Assembly (NCBI GenBank): GCA_001599755.1
Contig: BCHX01000002.1
Coordinates: 2,046,001 to 2,110,000, forward strand
Origin: Gliomastix tumulicola
Lineage: Eukaryota; Ascomycota; Sordariomycetes; Hypocreales; Bionectriaceae
Direction of reading: 5' to 3'
Length of the DNA: 64,000 nucleotides
A program made the translations under genes and the position numbers. This document shows positions 42,664 to 53,506 of the stretch, in pieces. Position 1 is the stretch's first letter. Each line of letters starts with the position of its first letter. The notes beneath the pieces are model-generated. The model made no database searches. It was not told where the DNA came from and saw nothing but the letters and a program-made list of their open reading frames with translations.

Positions 42664-44586
42664 TTACATACAGGTGAAGCAAAAGTCTGAGCTACACTTG
42701 ACACCCCCCTGCCCGCACGTCTTGCTACTGCTCAGGGGCGTCAGGAGTCGATCTGTCCGCTGCTTGACAGGTGTTCGGTAAACCTCGGCCTTGAGTTTCC
42801 GCCGCCGCTTGTTGCTGCGGGACGAGGCGAAGAGCTGCGGGATGGTCACGGCGAGTTCGTCGTCCTCGCGCAGGAGTTCGCTCTCATCGTCGTCGTCGTC
42901 GGATCGCCTCCCGGCGTCGCGGTGGCCGTCTGAGACGAGGGAGAGGATGGAGCGGCGGGAGGAGGGCGGCTTGGCGAGGCTGACCGTTGAATGCCGAGGG
43001 GTGTGTGGATGGGCAGGGGAGGATCGGTACTTAGAGGGAGTGGTAGTGGTGGGCTTGGTCTTGGTCGGTGACGGTCTGGGAGTGATTTGCTGGAGCGGCT
43101 CTGGCCTGTTGGACTTTGACGGGGTGTCTTTGGTGGGTGGTGGCTCTGTCTCCTGGGTCCAGTGCATGGGGGGGTCTGGCGGCGCGTCGACTGTCATGCA
43201 TGATTCCGGGTCATCTTCTGCCTCATCGGGTTCTGTCGAGATTTCCGGCTGTTGTGCCACATGCGTGATGGCCAAATCTTGGACTGCCGATGAGCTGGGC
43301 TCCTGAGAATCGGGGATCTCGGTGGGCTTGTTCCGGGGCGCCTTCTCGACGATTTCATGAGACGGCTCTTGACTTCCCGTGACGCTCTCGAAGGACTCAT
43401 CCTCCTGCTGCATTGTCTTGTCAACTTGGGCAGCATCAACGACGGAGCCCGAGTCAAAGGAGCTGGGCGACACTGCGGTCTCTTGTGAGTCCGGGACGAT
43501 AGCTACCGGGGACGGCGATGAGGGGGGCAACGAGGGACTCCCAAAGCCTATGTCCTCTGGTACATTATCTCTCAACTGTAGAGACACATAGGGACCTTCG
43601 TCCAGGCCATCGATGGCCAGAGGAGCACAGTGGGGAGACGCTGTATGCGTCTCTGCGGCGGCCCAGGGTGATACGGTATCCAGTCCCAGTGCCTCGGCCC
43701 AAGTGATCTTCCCCAGGAAGTCGACCTGCTTGCGAACTCTGCCTGAGCGGCGACATTCGCTGGTGGTGCTGCCAAACCCGCTGTCATACTCTTCGGAATG
43801 GCAGCTCCAGATGTTGTTGAGCAGTTGGTCGTGCGCCTGAGACCATGCAAAGCCAGGAGGTGGTGACTTCCGAGGCAGGACGACGGTGAATCGGCCGGTC
43901 GTAAACTGAGCCTGCCGTTGGACAGACTCCTGGGAAACGACACCCGCCTCCGAGTGAAGTGTCTCCTCCACTGTCATGTCCTCCGTCACCCCCCCCTGCG
44001 CCTCACCGTCCTGGCCGCCCTGGGGAGCTGTTGGCTCAGCAGGAGAGCTTTCTGCACGTCTCGCGCCAGCGTCCGGATCCTCGCCCCAATCGTCCGGCAG
44101 ATCCTCCAGCCGTATCCCCTCGTCCTCCTCGTCTCCCTCGCCATCGCCATCGCCATCCTCCTCCTCCCCGTCTGAGCGATCCCAGATCTGCAAGCTCGTG
44201 AGGTGTCCCCTGTCGACCACCACCTCCCCCGTCGCAAACGAGATCTCGTCCCCCTCGTCCCCGAAGTCGCGGTCGAACCTCTCGATGATGTCCGCCATGG
44301 CTGACTGGAAGCGGTTGCTCGCCGCGAGGCGCCTCCGCATCAGCTTGCAGTCCGGGTCGCGCCGCTCCGTGACCTCGTCGGGCTCGTACAGCAGCTCGTC
44401 GAACTCGTCGTCGTTATCGTCGTAGTCGGCGGCGGCAGCAGCATGGGCATTGGCGAAGCCTCTTCCTCCTCCTCCTCCTCCAGCGCGCCCATTGGCCATG
44501 GGGCCCGCGCCCATCAGGCAGAGGCGCTTGGCCGGGGGCTCGAGGGACATGTTTGGCGGGAAGTAGTCGGGAGGCGTGAACGCCAT
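42664..44586 (-). CDS. Scm3-like CenH3 chaperone
   Basis: A single minus-strand exon of 640 aa. Near the N-terminus, after a glycine-rich stretch, an acidic patch leads into LLYEPDEVTERRDPDCKL, then RLAASNRFQSAMADIIERFD and GDEISFATGEVVVDRGHLTS, which matches my knowledge of the fungal Scm3 domain that binds centromeric histone H3. The middle is long, acidic and disordered with repeated PDSQE motifs. The C-terminus is basic and ends CGQGGVKCSSDFCFTC, spacing CX6CX5CX2C, a likely zinc site. Scm3 loads CenH3 at centromeres. The family call rests on motif memory; another acidic chromatin protein is the alternative. Confidence 0.65.
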   Translation of the reverse strand: MAFTPPDYFPPNMSLEPPAKRLCLMGAGPMANGRAGGGGGGRGFANAHAAAAADYDDNDDEFDELLYEPDEVTERRDPDCKLMRRRLAASNRFQSAMADIIERFDRDFGDEGDEISFATGEVVVDRGHLTSLQIWDRSDGEEEDGDGDGEGDEEDEGIRLEDLPDDWGEDPDAGARRAESSPAEPTAPQGGQDGEAQGGVTEDMTVEETLHSEAGVVSQESVQRQAQFTTGRFTVVLPRKSPPPGFAWSQAHDQLLNNIWSCHSEEYDSGFGSTTSECRRSGRVRKQVDFLGKITWAEALGLDTVSPWAAAETHTASPHCAPLAIDGLDEGPYVSLQLRDNVPEDIGFGSPSLPPSSPSPVAIVPDSQETAVSPSSFDSGSVVDAAQVDKTMQQEDESFESVTGSQEPSHEIVEKAPRNKPTEIPDSQEPSSSAVQDLAITHVAQQPEISTEPDEAEDDPESCMTVDAPPDPPMHWTQETEPPPTKDTPSKSNRPEPLQQITPRPSPTKTKPTTTTPSKYRSSPAHPHTPRHSTVSLAKPPSSRRSILSLVSDGHRDAGRRSDDDDDESELLREDDELAVTIPQLFASSRSNKRRRKLKAEVYRTPVKQRTDRLLTPLSSSKTCGQGGVKCSSDFCFTCM

Positions 44587-45332
44587 CGTGGGCTGGCTTT
44601 GTCGACGGGCATGTGCTTATTGCATGTTGCTAAAAGCCCCATGCCCAAGAAGAGGATCCAAAACAAAAACCGCCTACCCGTATAAGAATAACGAGTAAAG
44701 AGATGTCAAGAATCGGCGAATATTGAAAACATGTCAATGGACTGGAAAGACGAAGATATCCGTCGTCAATGGAAGGAACAAGGAAGCCAGACGCGAGCTA
44801 GACATGCAGGCACGCTGTCGAGTTGTCGCTGTTGCACGAGCAACGGGAAAGGATCCAGCTAATAATGCGACACAAAAAAACGATTATTAGTCAAGTATCT
44901 AGCTGCCTCATTTATACGCCGTATATACATCCAGCGTCTCCATTCTTTCTGTCTGGCTCCCGCCAGATCGCTTTAGGATGTCTCACTGCAAGTTCAAGAT
45001 ACTTAGCCCCACCGCATCGCTCGGTCAGAAATGCCCCTCAATCCGCGTACCAGGTACCTGCTAGTGGATGCATGCTCTGGAAGCTCGATCCCGCCATGTC
45101 GGAATCACGGGAATCCTGTGTCACGCTTCTTTCTATTCTGACATTACAGGACGACTTTGAGCCCACAGACATTTTTGCTTTCAAGAATCGCAAATTAGCC
45201 ATGACCAAACGATAGCAAACGTCATCAAACGTCAGATCTTGCTTATTGAGCATTCGCCGTCTACGCCGCGTCTCCTTTGGAGCTTGTCGATAGCTACCTG
45301 GGGAGCTCTGTCACGAGCCAGTGTCCGCGAAG
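44587..45332. promoter_or_regulatory. Divergent promoter SCM3-like gene/ATG6
   Basis: 746 bp between divergent start codons. A TATATA core lies near 44931 but about 400 bp before ATG6. No phased repeat and no other gene is seen. Confidence 0.35.
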
Positions 45333-46918
45333 ATGTACTGCCAAAAGTGCCGCCAGCCGCTCAGGCTAGATGCGTCCCTGGAGAATCTGAATCCGGCAGC
45401 ATACGATCTACTCGTCTGTAAGAACTACTGCCGCCGCCACGACAGGACGCCTGGCCGGTGTATGGAAGTGATTGCTAACTTTCTGCCCCCCCCGAAACAG
45501 CAACGTCGTCCCCCGTCCCAGCTGGGAAGAAGCCGACAACAGGCAGCCGACCGACGAAGCCGCAACCCCAGGACGTCTCACGGAAGGCCCTCTACGAGAA
45601 GGCCTCGCAGACGAGCACTCAGCCTACGTTCAAGCGCCACCATGGCAGCGGCCCGCGGGACAATGCCATGTCCTTCATCTACCTCACCGAGTCGCAGATG
45701 GGCCACCCCCCTCATCCTCCAGCGCCCGAGGCGGCACCAGCAACACCGACCAAGACGCGCCATCAGCCGAGTCCGAGCAAGCACACGAACGGCAGCGGCG
45801 GCGGCGGCGGCGGCGGCCAGCCCCTCGGGGACAAGGCCGACGAGATGGACAGGATAAACAGGCTGTTCGAGATCCTTTCCGCCAGATCCGACATCGACTA
45901 TCCGATATGCGTCGACTGCACCGACATGCTCGTCCAGGGGCTGCAGAAGAAACTCGATACGGCGACGAAAGAGAGGGATGTATACGTGAAGAGTTTGAGG
46001 GAGTTACATTCGTCCAGGCCTAGTCCCGCCGACGTCAAGGCGCAACAAGCGTCTCTGAAGAAGGCAGAGGAAGACCGAGACCACGCGCTGAAGGAACTGA
46101 AGAAGCTGGAAAAGGACAAGGACGACCTGGACGCGGAGATTGTGGCACTCGAGGAGGAGTCCCGACAGCTGGACCGGGAAGAAGAGCAGTTCTGGCGCGA
46201 ACGAAATGCGTTCGCGGCCAAGATGAGCGACTTCCAGTCTGACCGGGACAGCATCAACGTCAAGTACAACAACGACTCGGAGCTCCTCCAGAAGCTGCAG
46301 CGGTCAAACGTATACAACGACACGTTTAACATCAGTCACGACGGCAGCTTTGCTACGATCAACGGCCTTCGCCTGGGTCGACTGTCAAGTAAGCCTGTCG
46401 ATTGGCCAGAGATCAACGCTGCTTGGGGACACGCCCTCCTGCTCCTCGTCACGGTAGCCGAGAAGCTGGGGTACAAGTTCAGGGGATACGAAGCTCAGCC
46501 CATGGGGAGCACGTCCAAGATCATCCAATTCGATGCGGCCAGCCCGACTTCTAGCAGAATCGGCGGGCGGGCTCAGGCTCACCAAGGCAAGAAGCATGTG
46601 CTGGAGCTCTACAGCTCGGGTGACATGCCGCTCGGGCTGACATTCATGCATCGCAAGTTTGACAATGCAATGGTCGCATTCCTAGAGCTTGTGCGCCAGC
46701 TGGGCGTGTACGTGCACGATCAAACAGAGCGCTCCGGCAACCCTCTAAACCTGCCTTACAATGTCGATGGCGACAAGATCGGGGACGTGAGCATCAAGCT
46801 GGGCATTGCGCAGGATGACGGCTGGACCAAGGCGTGCAAGCTCACGCTGACCTGCTGCAAGTTTCTGCTCGCGCATGCCAGCAATGTTAGCACCATTCGC
46901 CGGACGTCACAGAGCTAG
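45333..46918 (+). CDS. ATG6: Autophagy protein Atg6/Vps30 (Beclin 1)
   Basis: Two exons, 45333-45417 and 45501-46918, with an 83-nt intron (GTAAGA donor, GCTAAC branch, ACAG acceptor); 500 aa. The N-terminus MYCQKCRQPLRLDASL has the conserved CxxC of fungal Atg6. A polyglycine linker, then a CVDCTDMLVQGLQKKLD segment leading into the coiled coil, and then the evolutionarily conserved domain with NVYNDTFNISHDGSFATING and LRLGRLSSKPVDWPEINAAW follow. Atg6 is a regulatory subunit of Vps34 PI3-kinase complexes I (autophagy, with Atg14) and II (endosomal sorting). Confidence 0.93.
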
Positions 46919-47484
46919 ACAATACAGTAAATCCAGTTTCGAGCTACACACCCTTCGCCAATTGAGGGGAAGTGCCACGGGGTCCGGATGACTGCATAAG
47001 TAGATGCAGGATGACCGGAGCGTACAGCCAATCATTACATTGCTGTGACTCTTGCCTGTTAGTGCCCGGCCTATCGAAAGTCGCCTGAGGATGGGGCTGA
47101 CCAACAGGCGGATTCGCAGTCTGACAAGATCGGTCGATAGTGGGAAGAGGCGCAAGGCAGCTCTAGGCAAACATCCCCACCAAGGCAACCAAGGCAACGC
47201 CGGGAGTCAGCCAGCGATAACACCATCGCTTGGTTGTCCAATAACTGTCCAATACGAAGTCGGCGTTATCCGACCTGTGCTTGCCTGAAATCCGAGATGG
47301 TGTGTGCAAGGAGCATGACGGCGGCCCTCGTGGTGCTTGCTGAACTGCCGAGGGTCTCCGAGAGCAGTTGATTTACTATATATATATACACCCGTCTCTA
47401 CAAGCCCACCAGTCGACGTCTAGAGCATGCCCTCTCAGTGCCATCCACTGCCCATCCTATCAATCAAGTCTCGTCACGAACGCA
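46919..47484. promoter_or_regulatory. Intergenic region with TATA tract before the AAA gene
   Basis: 566 bp. An alternating TATATATATATA tract at 47377-47389 lies about 100 bp before the AAA ATPase start codon and is a likely core promoter. AACCAAGGCAACC-type direct repeats (ACCAAGGCA twice) lie near 47177-47193. Confidence 0.45.
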
Positions 47485-50049
47485 ATGCCTTCCTCCCAGG
47501 ACGACAACGTCTCCGTCATCAGCTTCCGCGAGGGGCTGCGTGAAGAATGGAGAGCAGCGCCTCCCCCGCCTCCTGGCTGGCACGGCAATGCACCTCATCG
47601 CCCTGTCCCTGAGGTCTTGAGGGTCGACGGCAAAGTCCCGGATGTCGTCTTCAAGCTCGAGTACATCGGCTGGGACAACTCCATCCTCACGACCAAGCAA
47701 AGCACCCGCGCCTTCAAGCACATCCCCGATGTCAAGGGCTTCATCGACGGGGAGGCCATCCTCGCCGAGGATGATGATAGCGACAGCGACAACGAAGACC
47801 AGGAGAAGGCCGTCGAGGCACCTGTCATTGAGATCCTGACCAAGGTCTTCTCCCGACGAAGGCCAGCACGTCCCATCCCTCAGCGCCGTCGTGTGCCTCG
47901 TCGCATGATGAACACGGACCAGCCCATCACGTCTGTCTTCGACCAGAGCGACTACAATCGCTACAGCGACTACTCCTCCGACGATGACGACGTGGACATC
48001 AGCAACGGGAACGTCCAGCCTGCCGAGCCCGTCATGGTCGTCCACTCGGAGCCCCTCCGCAACGCGATCAAAGCTGTCGTTGCCTACTACCCTCACGCCA
48101 AGCTGACGGGCGATCCCCTCACCATTCCCTCCCCGTACCGTATCCTCTATCACCACCGCCGCGAGCTTGCCGACTACCGCGAGAACCAGCCGGCCGCCCA
48201 CTCGCCTGAGTATGCGGCCACTACAGCCAGTCACATCGACGTGCTCCTCGAGTTCCTCGACAGCAACAGCAACGGCCAGGAGATCCGCCGTGAGGAGGAG
48301 CTGCACCGGCTCGAGACTCCCATGGCTACGTATGACTACTTCTGGCTCCTGCTCAAGCCGGGCGAGATTGTCTACGCCAAGCGATATGACATCTGGACGC
48401 CCTTTGTCATCAGCAACGTCAGCGGAGGCGCTGATTCGCACAACGCGGCTTCGTCCACGAACAGCTACAGGATCGATGTCTGGCACCTCGAGTCCAACGG
48501 GACCAAGGTCGACCGCTTCATGAACGGCTTCAATGTTGCCCCATGGCACGGCGAGCAGGCCATCGACTCGCTGTCCGTCATCCCCGCTGCCTTCTGGAAG
48601 GAGGATCTTGACGCCCAGGGCGGTCTTTCGATGCGCCAGAAGAGCATCGCCGAGGGCAAACAGTACTGGGAGCTCCTCAAGAGCCCTGTGTACATGGAGT
48701 ACGATGGCCTGCTGGTCAACTCCTGGACTGGCACTTCCCACGCCGCCGGGCTCACGGGCTTCATGTGTGGACGAGTCATCTGCGATGCGGCAGGCTTCGC
48801 CAAGTACTACCACCAAGCCCCCGACCAGTCCTACCCCCCGCCTCGCATGCCCTACAGAGGCGGTCGCCGCAACCAAGCGCCTCCTCCCAACAAGGACCAC
48901 CTGCCCAAGACGCTCCCCCTTTGTGGGTGCGAGGTCTGCATCAAGAACAGGGCAGGTAGTACCAGGCGGGAGTTCAACAGTCCCTATGTTGGCTTCGAGG
49001 ACCTTGACCCTCTGACCGACTGTCCGCCGCTGCAGAACGAGGATATCTTCTACATGGTCCTCAGCAACACGATCCCCGGCTTCGTCCTGGGCCATCGACG
49101 CTGGGGTCATTTGAATGTTGCTCACCTCAAGCCCGTCAAGACGGACAAGGAGGCCTTCAAGTACCTGGTGCTCGAGGACGAGGTCAAGATGACGGTCAAG
49201 GCGCTGATCGGCAAGTTCGCCACGACTGTCGATGGCAGCATCGCGCCCTGGGGCAACGACTTCGTCAAGAACAAGGGCGAGGGCCGCATCTTCCTCCTCC
49301 ACGGCTCTCCCGGCGTCGGCAAGACGTGCACGGCCGAGTGCATCGCGGAGCTGACCAACCGCCCGCTCATCTCGCTGACGAGCGGCGACCTCAGCATCGA
49401 CTCGTACCGCGTCGAGCAGAACCTGAGCTACTTCTTCGAGCTGGGCCAGCGCTACGGCGCGCTCGTCCTGCTCGACGAGGCCGACGTGTACCTCGAGCGG
49501 CGCCGCTCCAAGGACATTGCGCGCAACGGCCTCGTGTCCATCTTCCTCCGCGCGCTCGAGTACTACCGCGGCCTGCTCATCATCACGACGAACCGCGTGC
49601 AGTCCTTCGACGGCGCCTTCCTCAGCCGCATCCACGTCGCGCTGCACTACCGCAACCTCGCCAACGAGGACCGCGAGCGCATCTGGACCAACAACTTTGA
49701 CCGTCTGGACCGCGACTCTTCGGGCCGCATCCGCGTCAGCGTCGCCGCGCGCGAGTTCGTCTGGTCCAGCCGCGAGGTGCGCTCCCTGCAGTGGAACGGG
49801 CGCGAGATCCGCAACGCCATGCAGACGGCGCTCGCGCTCGCCGAGAGCGACGCCCAGGAGGACGGCGCCGACACGGTGACGCTCTCCGAGAAGCACATCC
49901 GCGCCGTGGTCAAGCTCAGTAAAGGGTTCAGGGACTTTGTCAAGCGCTCCATGCCCGCTGACGATGTGGCCTACGACGTCTACGAGGACAACAGCGACGA
50001 CGACGAGGATGACGAGGATGGACTGGACAGGGAGTCGGACATGGACTAA
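47485..50049 (+). CDS. AAA ATPase of the fungal DUF7025 type
   Basis: A single exon of 854 aa, starting at the first ATG after the TATA tract (MPSSQDDNVSVISF). The N-terminal half contains a segment like the DUF7025 region of large fungal AAA proteins (LHRLETPMATYDYFWLLLKP, GEIVYAKRYDIWTPFVISN). The AAA domain has Walker A GSPGVGKT near residue 607, Walker B LVLLDEADVYLE near 660 and a sensor region ending TTNRVQSFDGAFLSRIH. The C-terminus is acidic. Substrates of this family are unknown to me; it is likely a soluble ATP-driven remodeller. Codons are very G/C-ending, so the antisense strand is also open by chance. Confidence 0.82.
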   Translation: MPSSQDDNVSVISFREGLREEWRAAPPPPPGWHGNAPHRPVPEVLRVDGKVPDVVFKLEYIGWDNSILTTKQSTRAFKHIPDVKGFIDGEAILAEDDDSDSDNEDQEKAVEAPVIEILTKVFSRRRPARPIPQRRRVPRRMMNTDQPITSVFDQSDYNRYSDYSSDDDDVDISNGNVQPAEPVMVVHSEPLRNAIKAVVAYYPHAKLTGDPLTIPSPYRILYHHRRELADYRENQPAAHSPEYAATTASHIDVLLEFLDSNSNGQEIRREEELHRLETPMATYDYFWLLLKPGEIVYAKRYDIWTPFVISNVSGGADSHNAASSTNSYRIDVWHLESNGTKVDRFMNGFNVAPWHGEQAIDSLSVIPAAFWKEDLDAQGGLSMRQKSIAEGKQYWELLKSPVYMEYDGLLVNSWTGTSHAAGLTGFMCGRVICDAAGFAKYYHQAPDQSYPPPRMPYRGGRRNQAPPPNKDHLPKTLPLCGCEVCIKNRAGSTRREFNSPYVGFEDLDPLTDCPPLQNEDIFYMVLSNTIPGFVLGHRRWGHLNVAHLKPVKTDKEAFKYLVLEDEVKMTVKALIGKFATTVDGSIAPWGNDFVKNKGEGRIFLLHGSPGVGKTCTAECIAELTNRPLISLTSGDLSIDSYRVEQNLSYFFELGQRYGALVLLDEADVYLERRRSKDIARNGLVSIFLRALEYYRGLLIITTNRVQSFDGAFLSRIHVALHYRNLANEDRERIWTNNFDRLDRDSSGRIRVSVAAREFVWSSREVRSLQWNGREIRNAMQTALALAESDAQEDGADTVTLSEKHIRAVVKLSKGFRDFVKRSMPADDVAYDVYEDNSDDDEDDEDGLDRESDMD

Positions 50050-50224
50050 ATGGAGGCACCGGGACAAAAAGGCAGACTGTGTGATTTTCTTTCTTTCTTG
50101 CTATGTATGTTCCTGCTTTTTCGAACGATGATCAAGATATTCCTCCTAGCTTCAGATCGACAGTAACGAATAATGAAAGTACACTCTTATGAAACATCCC
50201 TTCCACCAAATACACTACACTACA

Positions 50225-52969
50225 CTACACATACGTAGGAGAATAAATCACGCCGTTCTGCTCCGTAGGCGGACTGACCATGGGCTCAGCCGCCAGAATA
50301 GGCTCAAACACGAACGGTGGCACCGTCCCAGATGCATCCTGCCCAGTCCCTGTAAAGGATCCCATGTCGCCCATCCCGCCTGGGAAGCCCGACATCGAGG
50401 CGAGGTCGTAGAAGGGCTCTTCAACGGGACCCGAAGGGCCCAAGGGGGGTGCTGGGGGAGGAGCCACATCCTGCACTAGGGGTGGTAGGATCCCTGGAGG
50501 TTGCGTATCGAGAGGCTGGCAGACGGGTGGTAAGACTGGTTCAGCGGGGACCGGGGGAGGATAGCCTAGCACGGCGGTGGTGTCCTCGAAGCCCGTAGGA
50601 GGCGGCGGTTGAACAGGGGCGATGGGCTCTGAAGGGGCAGAATCGGGAAAGCCTAGAACCTGAGAAGTATCTTGCGGAGGGGCAAGGACAGGGTCGTACA
50701 CGAATGGCTGCTGGAAGGGTTCGGTGGGCTGCTGCTCGCAGACAGGAGGGAAGCTCTGCTGGATGACTTGTTCCGGCGGCATGACAACAGGCTGCTCGGG
50801 CAGCAGTGACTGAGGAGGATAAGGCTGCTGAGCGAGCTGCTCCTGGGGCATGATTGGAGGCTGCTCGTATACCGGCTGCACTGGAGGACAGACCTCCTGA
50901 ACAGGCTGCTCTGCAGGCATGAAGACTGGCTGCTCATACACTGGAGGCTGCGGGGGGTATTCCTGAGGAATCGGCTGCTCGTACATTTGCGGCTGCGGAG
51001 GGTATTCCTGCTGGAGTGGCTGCTGCTGCTCATAGATCTGTGTCTGCTGCTCATAGACCTGTGGTGGCTGCTCATACATCTGCGGCTGAGGAGCGTACTC
51101 CTGCTGGAACTGAACCGGCTGTTCCTGAGGAGGCATGACGGGCGGCGGCTGCTCGTACATCGGCTGATAAGGCTGCTGGGCGACAGGTTCCTGGGGAACA
51201 CCACTCTGGTCCCCGGCATAGCCATACTGGTCCTGCGATGTTTGATAGGCTCCAGCACTCGTGTCCTCAGGGGCACAAGGTTCCTCGGCAGTCACCTCTT
51301 CCACTTCCGCCTCTTCCTCAGCCTCGTCGTCCCCGCCATCATCACCATCATCACCATCATCGCCTCCGTCATCACCTCCATCGTCGTCATCCCCGAACTC
51401 AAACTCGCCATCCGCGAGACTGACGAGCTTAGACATCATCTTGAGGTTCTTGCTCTTGCCCAGCTTACCAAACATCTTGCTCGTCGCCGTCAACAGCCCG
51501 GCGCCACCACCAGCAGCGACAGCAAGAGTCTTCGCGCCGGGGACTTTGGAGCCGCTCACGCTGCGAGTAGCTCCAGGCTTGCCTGCTGGCACTGCTGCCA
51601 CAGCCTTTGCTGTTGTTTGGACTTGCGTGGGCAGCGCACCTGGACGATCCCACGTCGACAGGCTGAGCGCCTCGTGGACGTAGAACGGCCGTAGATCAGG
51701 CGTACGCACCTCCTTCCAGCCAGACGGAAGCCCACCGCCAACGACAGGCTTCGTCCACGAGCTCGCCCCCGTGCTGGAGTTGAACCAGAACGCCTGACCC
51801 TCTGCCGTCCGCCGCTCATGCCAACCCGGCGCCAGCTGTCCCGCGGTGCTCACTGGGAACGCGGCGGGCTTGGGCTGGATGTGCGTCTTCAGGCCGGTGG
51901 CGTTGTGTGTGTACCAGACCGTACCGGCGATGTTCCTCCTCACCGTCCAGACAGTCGGCGGGAGGGCGAAGCCAGGCAGCTGGACCCTGAGATCCGAGTC
52001 CGTCACGTAGTATGACTTGTTGTGCGGGTGGGAGCTGCCGGCAGCGCCAGAGGTGTAGCACCACACGCAGAAGGACGTGGAAGTCTGCGCCGTGCTGCAG
52101 ACGAGGCAGCTGTAGACCGAGACGTTCGTCGGGATGACTACAAGGGATAGTCAGTTCGAGGTCGCAGGGCCAAGCGAGTAACGATACCAGTTAGGGTTAT
52201 ACGTACTTGCTTTGCAGTTGCTGCACACCAAGTTGGCGCTCGAAGACCCTGGCGCTGGCGCATTCTGCACCGTGGCCGCCGGTGAAGGATGTGTTGTCCC
52301 TGCAGGAAGAGTCCAAGACCTGTGCAGCTGTGGTTGCGGCTGCGATACCGGCGGCCATCCTCCAGGACTCGCCAGCGGAGACGTCACAGGCGTCGTGACG
52401 GCAGTGCTGGGCGTCGAGTAGGCGGTCGAAGCACGACTGACGCTGCTGCTCGCACTGCTGATGCTACCCCTGGCCTGGCTGGTCGGACTCGGGGTTGACG
52501 ATGGGTGAGGATGCGCTGGCGTCGAGATGGGAAGCGACCCTCGGAGAGGGGCTCTCTGTTGCTGCTGGGGGTGCTGCTGGGGATGCTGCTGAGGATACTG
52601 CTGAGGATGCTGTTGAAGATATTGCTGAGGGTGTGGCTGAGGATGCTGCTGAGGATGCTGCTGAGGATGCTGCTGTGGGATACCTTGGTATTGTTGCTGA
52701 GGGGCAGGCTGATACTGTTGCAGAGGGACAGGCTGGGGACGCTGCTGAACCTGATGAGGCGGTGGTTGGGCCACAGCCATTGAAGCAGGCCGAGGCCGAG
52801 GCGTTTGCTGTCCGCCAGCTCCTTGCCCGATTGCTTTTCTGGTGACAGTTCGACGGAGAGAGTTGAGGCCGGCCGGTACAGGGACGGGAGAATGCAACTG
52901 CACAGGCGTCTGAGGACCAGCGTGCGGCATTCCCATCCAGACCTGGGGGGCAGGCTGCTGAAGAGCCAT
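50225..52969 (-). CDS. CxxC-zinc, WW-domain, Q/P-repeat protein
   Basis: Two minus-strand exons, 52969-52207 and 52137-50225, with a 69-nt intron (GTACGT donor, CTGAC branch, GTAG acceptor); 891 aa. The N-terminus is proline/glutamine-rich with many HPQQ units at about residues 95-145. The splice joins three CxxC pairs (C249/C252, C264/C267, C277/C280), a likely zinc site. A degenerate WW-like segment at about 317-342 and two WW domains follow (GWHERRTAEGQAFWFNSSTG from about 358, GWKEVRTPDLRPFYVHEA from about 393). Next come an acidic D/E run and then degenerate YEQP/PQEY repeats to the end. WW domains bind proline-rich ligands. I recognise no named orthologue. Confidence 0.75.
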
Positions 52970-53506
52970 GGTCGCTTGTGTGTTGGTGATTCCTAGCGAG
53001 GTCAAACCTCACAGATCAGAGGGCCCGGCTGGATGTTGAGACTGCACGCTTGCAAGCCAAAGAAAGTCAGAGACGCTATTCAGAATCCCCCAGACTCCCA
53101 CGAGTACTAGTACTGGTATGTACCAGACAGCTCTCCCCATCCTAGTCGGACAGCGGGAGCATGGCCCAGGGTGTCGGGTCCGAAGTGGCGGACCGCACGG
53201 GTCCAGATTGCCCAAACCTCAGCCGCATTGTCTGTCCCATGCCTAGAGTCGCCATCGAGATCACGACTGACAGCGGTTGCGGATGGTGGCGTAACTATTG
53301 AAGGCGCTAGAGCGCTCTGGTTGCCTTTCGCTGGGACGGAGGTGTAGAGGTGAGAGACGGGTCTCGCTGTCGTTGGTTCGCATCTCCCGAGTTGAAGGAG
53401 CTGAAAGAGAGCCGGGAGGGTCTAGACCGACTAGACCTAGACCCCTTTCTGCCATCCCTGTCAGCTGCCCACCATCCCGGCCATCCATCCTGCTCTCAGT
53501 CGCTGC
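52970..53506. other. Intergenic region between two minus-strand genes
   Basis: 537 bp covering the promoter of the WW-domain gene and the 3'UTR of the ABC transporter. A palindromic ACGAGTACTAGTACTGGTA lies near 53099-53117. No gene is seen. Confidence 0.35.

Noticed and set aside
47464..50067. 867-codon open frame antisense to the AAA ATPase
   Set aside because: A by-product of strongly G/C-ending codons in the sense gene; the antisense product is low-complexity V/L/E-rich with no domain, while the sense frame has a full AAA domain.
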